In this document: in pieces, positions 20,502 through 21,348 of the stretch | Position numbering within the stretch: position 1 is the first letter of the stretch | How the letters are laid out: each line of letters starts with the position of its first letter | Source of the DNA: Trebouxia sp. TZW2008 | Taxonomy: Eukaryota; Chlorophyta; Trebouxiophyceae; Trebouxiales; Trebouxiaceae | DNA length: 21,348 bases | Assembly (NCBI GenBank): GCA_002118135.1 | Contig: BDIU01000105.1 | Span: forward strand, 1-21,348 | Direction of reading: 5' to 3' | Position numbers and translations under genes: made by a program | Notes under the pieces: model-generated | What the model was told of the DNA's origin: nothing | What the model saw: only the letters and a program-made list of their open reading frames with translations | The model's database searches: none

Positions 20502-20586
20502 GCATGTATGGCCGAGTGGTCGAAGGCAGCAGACTCATAATCTGTTTTCTAATAGAACATCACAGGTTCAAATCCTGTTGCATGCA
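20502..20586 (+). tRNA. Class II tRNA with CAU anticodon (Ser/Leu-like body, nominally Met)
   Basis: An 85-base cloverleaf. The 7-bp acceptor GCATGTA pairs with TGCATGC (one G-U), followed by A73 at 20586. The D arm is GCC/GGC with GG at 20518-20519. The anticodon arm is GCAGA/TCTGT with loop CTCATAA, so the anticodon is CAT (20536-20538). The T arm is ACAGG/CCTGT with loop TTCAAAT. The variable region is 16 bases (20546-20561) and can form a TTCT/AGAA stem, making this a class II tRNA. The body, especially TGGCCGAGTGGTCGAAGGC, resembles tRNA-Ser, but A73 is typical of Leu. Normal plastid CAU tRNAs (initiator Met, elongator Met, lysidine Ile) are class I. CCA is not encoded, as usual in plastids. 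A good upstream promoter argues for expression. Amino acid identity is uncertain. Confidence 0.9.
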
Positions 20587-20887
20587 TATACTATTTAAAT
20601 ATTAAAAGATTCATACTAAACTTGCTTTGCTCATACGATATCAACATTTTTTTTCACTACTTATATTTACGTTCCTTGACGTCTTCTTAATAGGGTATTT
20701 TACACCCCTTCAACCCTTTCTTCTTTTTTTTACCCTGTACCCCTTACTCCCTATCCCATACCCCACCGTCTTTTTTTATTTTCGGGGTATAAAAGGAAAA
20801 GCGTCTATTGAGGGAAACGTCTCCCTAAATAGACAATAGAGAATAGAAATAGACGCGCAGCAAAGAACGCCTTGTTTAAACAGCAAA
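20587..20887. other. Spacer after the tRNA, mixed AT-rich and partial repeat
   Basis: No gene recognised. T-rich sequence passes into loose TACCCC-rich repeat fragments (20695-20790), then the hairpin at 20803-20834, then TTGTTTAAACAGCAAAG before island I7. Confidence 0.6.
20803..20834. other. Hairpin with an alternative partner
   Basis: GTCTATT (20803-20809) pairs with AATAGAC (20828-20834), and AGGGA with TCCCT inside after one mismatch. The outer arm extended to GCGTCTATT (20801-20809) can instead pair with AATAGACGC (20848-20856). Two mutually exclusive stems are therefore possible. Its role is unknown. Confidence 0.5.
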
Positions 20888-21348
20888 GTGCAATACCCCA
20901 GAAAAGGTAATCCCTTTACCCCTAAGGGATACTACCCTATACCCCTATACGAAGGGATACGAAGAGCTTCTCGTATCTTTTCGGGATACGAAGAGCTTCT
21001 CCCCGAAAAGCTTCGGGTTATCTTTTCGGGGTAGTATCCGGTACCCCGTACCCCGAAGGGGTATAGGGGTAGTATCCGGGAAAAGATTCGGGGTAGTATC
21101 CCTTCGGGGTACGGGGAGAAAAGGATTCGTCTCCCGAAAAGATACGAGAAGCTCTTCCTATCCCGAAAAGATACGAGAAGCTCTTCCTATCCCGAAAAGA
21201 TACGAGAAGCTCTTCCTATCCCGAAAAGAAAGTAGACTTTTCTCCGGATACTACCCCAAAGGGATACTACCCCGAATCTTTTCCCGGATACTACCCCTTA
21301 CCGTATCCCTTACCGAAGCTTCTCGTATCCCTTTCCGGATACTACCCC
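20888..21348. repeat. Repeat island I7 (right end outside window)
   Basis: It opens with GTGCAATACCCC (20888-20899), a shortened form of the island opening motif. It contains the usual words and a 29-bp array at 21130-21245. No gene is seen. Confidence 0.88.
21130..21245. repeat. 29-bp tandem array
   Basis: TCCCGAAAAGATACGAGAAG-type units begin at 21130, 21159, 21188 and 21217. The last unit switches to AAGTAGACTTTTCTC exactly as in the 6024-6145 array, so the two arrays share the order of unit variants as well as the unit. Confidence 0.88.

Overview
This window looks like chloroplast DNA from a green alga. Its recognisable genes are five plastid ATP synthase genes, all on the + strand, and one tRNA: atpI (2719-3528), atpH (5017-5265), atpF (9308-9871), atpA (11310-12836), atpE (17388-17792) and a tRNA with anticodon CAU (20502-20586). 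The order atpI-atpH-atpF-atpA is the ancestral cyanobacterial and plastid order. The proteins closely resemble plastid homologues, codon use is AT-rich, and the tRNA has no encoded CCA. The absence of atpD and atpG fits green plastids, where both are nuclear. I lean towards a core chlorophyte outside the heavily rearranged Chlorophyceae (ulvophyte or trebouxiophyte), but the species cannot be named from this sequence.

The striking part is the spacer DNA. About 70% of the window is seven islands of short, GC-richer, palindrome-dense repeats: I1 1-2568, I2 3656-4645, I3 5379-9195, I4 9933-11060, I5 13086-17100, I6 18224-20150, I7 20888-21348. Each gene sits alone in a small AT-rich pocket between islands. 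The islands are built from a limited vocabulary: ACCCCTTCGGGGT hairpins, GAGAAGCTTCTC palindromes, TATAGGGG runs, GGTAGTATCCGGTAAAAGAT units, and 9-, 24-, 29- and 39-bp tandem arrays. All appear on both strands.

Some order is visible above this vocabulary. Several islands begin just after a gene with GGTTGTGCGAATGCA, and two end just before the next gene with the inverse, CGCACAACC. In I3, I4 and I5 the main repeat words mostly read one way in the left part and the other way in the right part. The right ends of I5 and I6 share a segment of about 55 bp. This suggests islands that share ends and were copied or expanded between genes.

Functionally, atpI, atpH and atpF encode membrane (CFo) subunits a, c and b, while atpA and atpE encode CF1 subunits alpha and epsilon. 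Together they are most of the plastid-encoded thylakoid ATP synthase; only atpB (beta) is missing. atpB normally lies just upstream of atpE, but here 4.5 kb of repeats separate atpE from atpA. The tRNA is odd: it has a long variable arm and a Ser/Leu-type body but a CAU anticodon. Conserved Ile at AUA and conserved Met at AUG in the nearby genes argue against reassignment of either codon.
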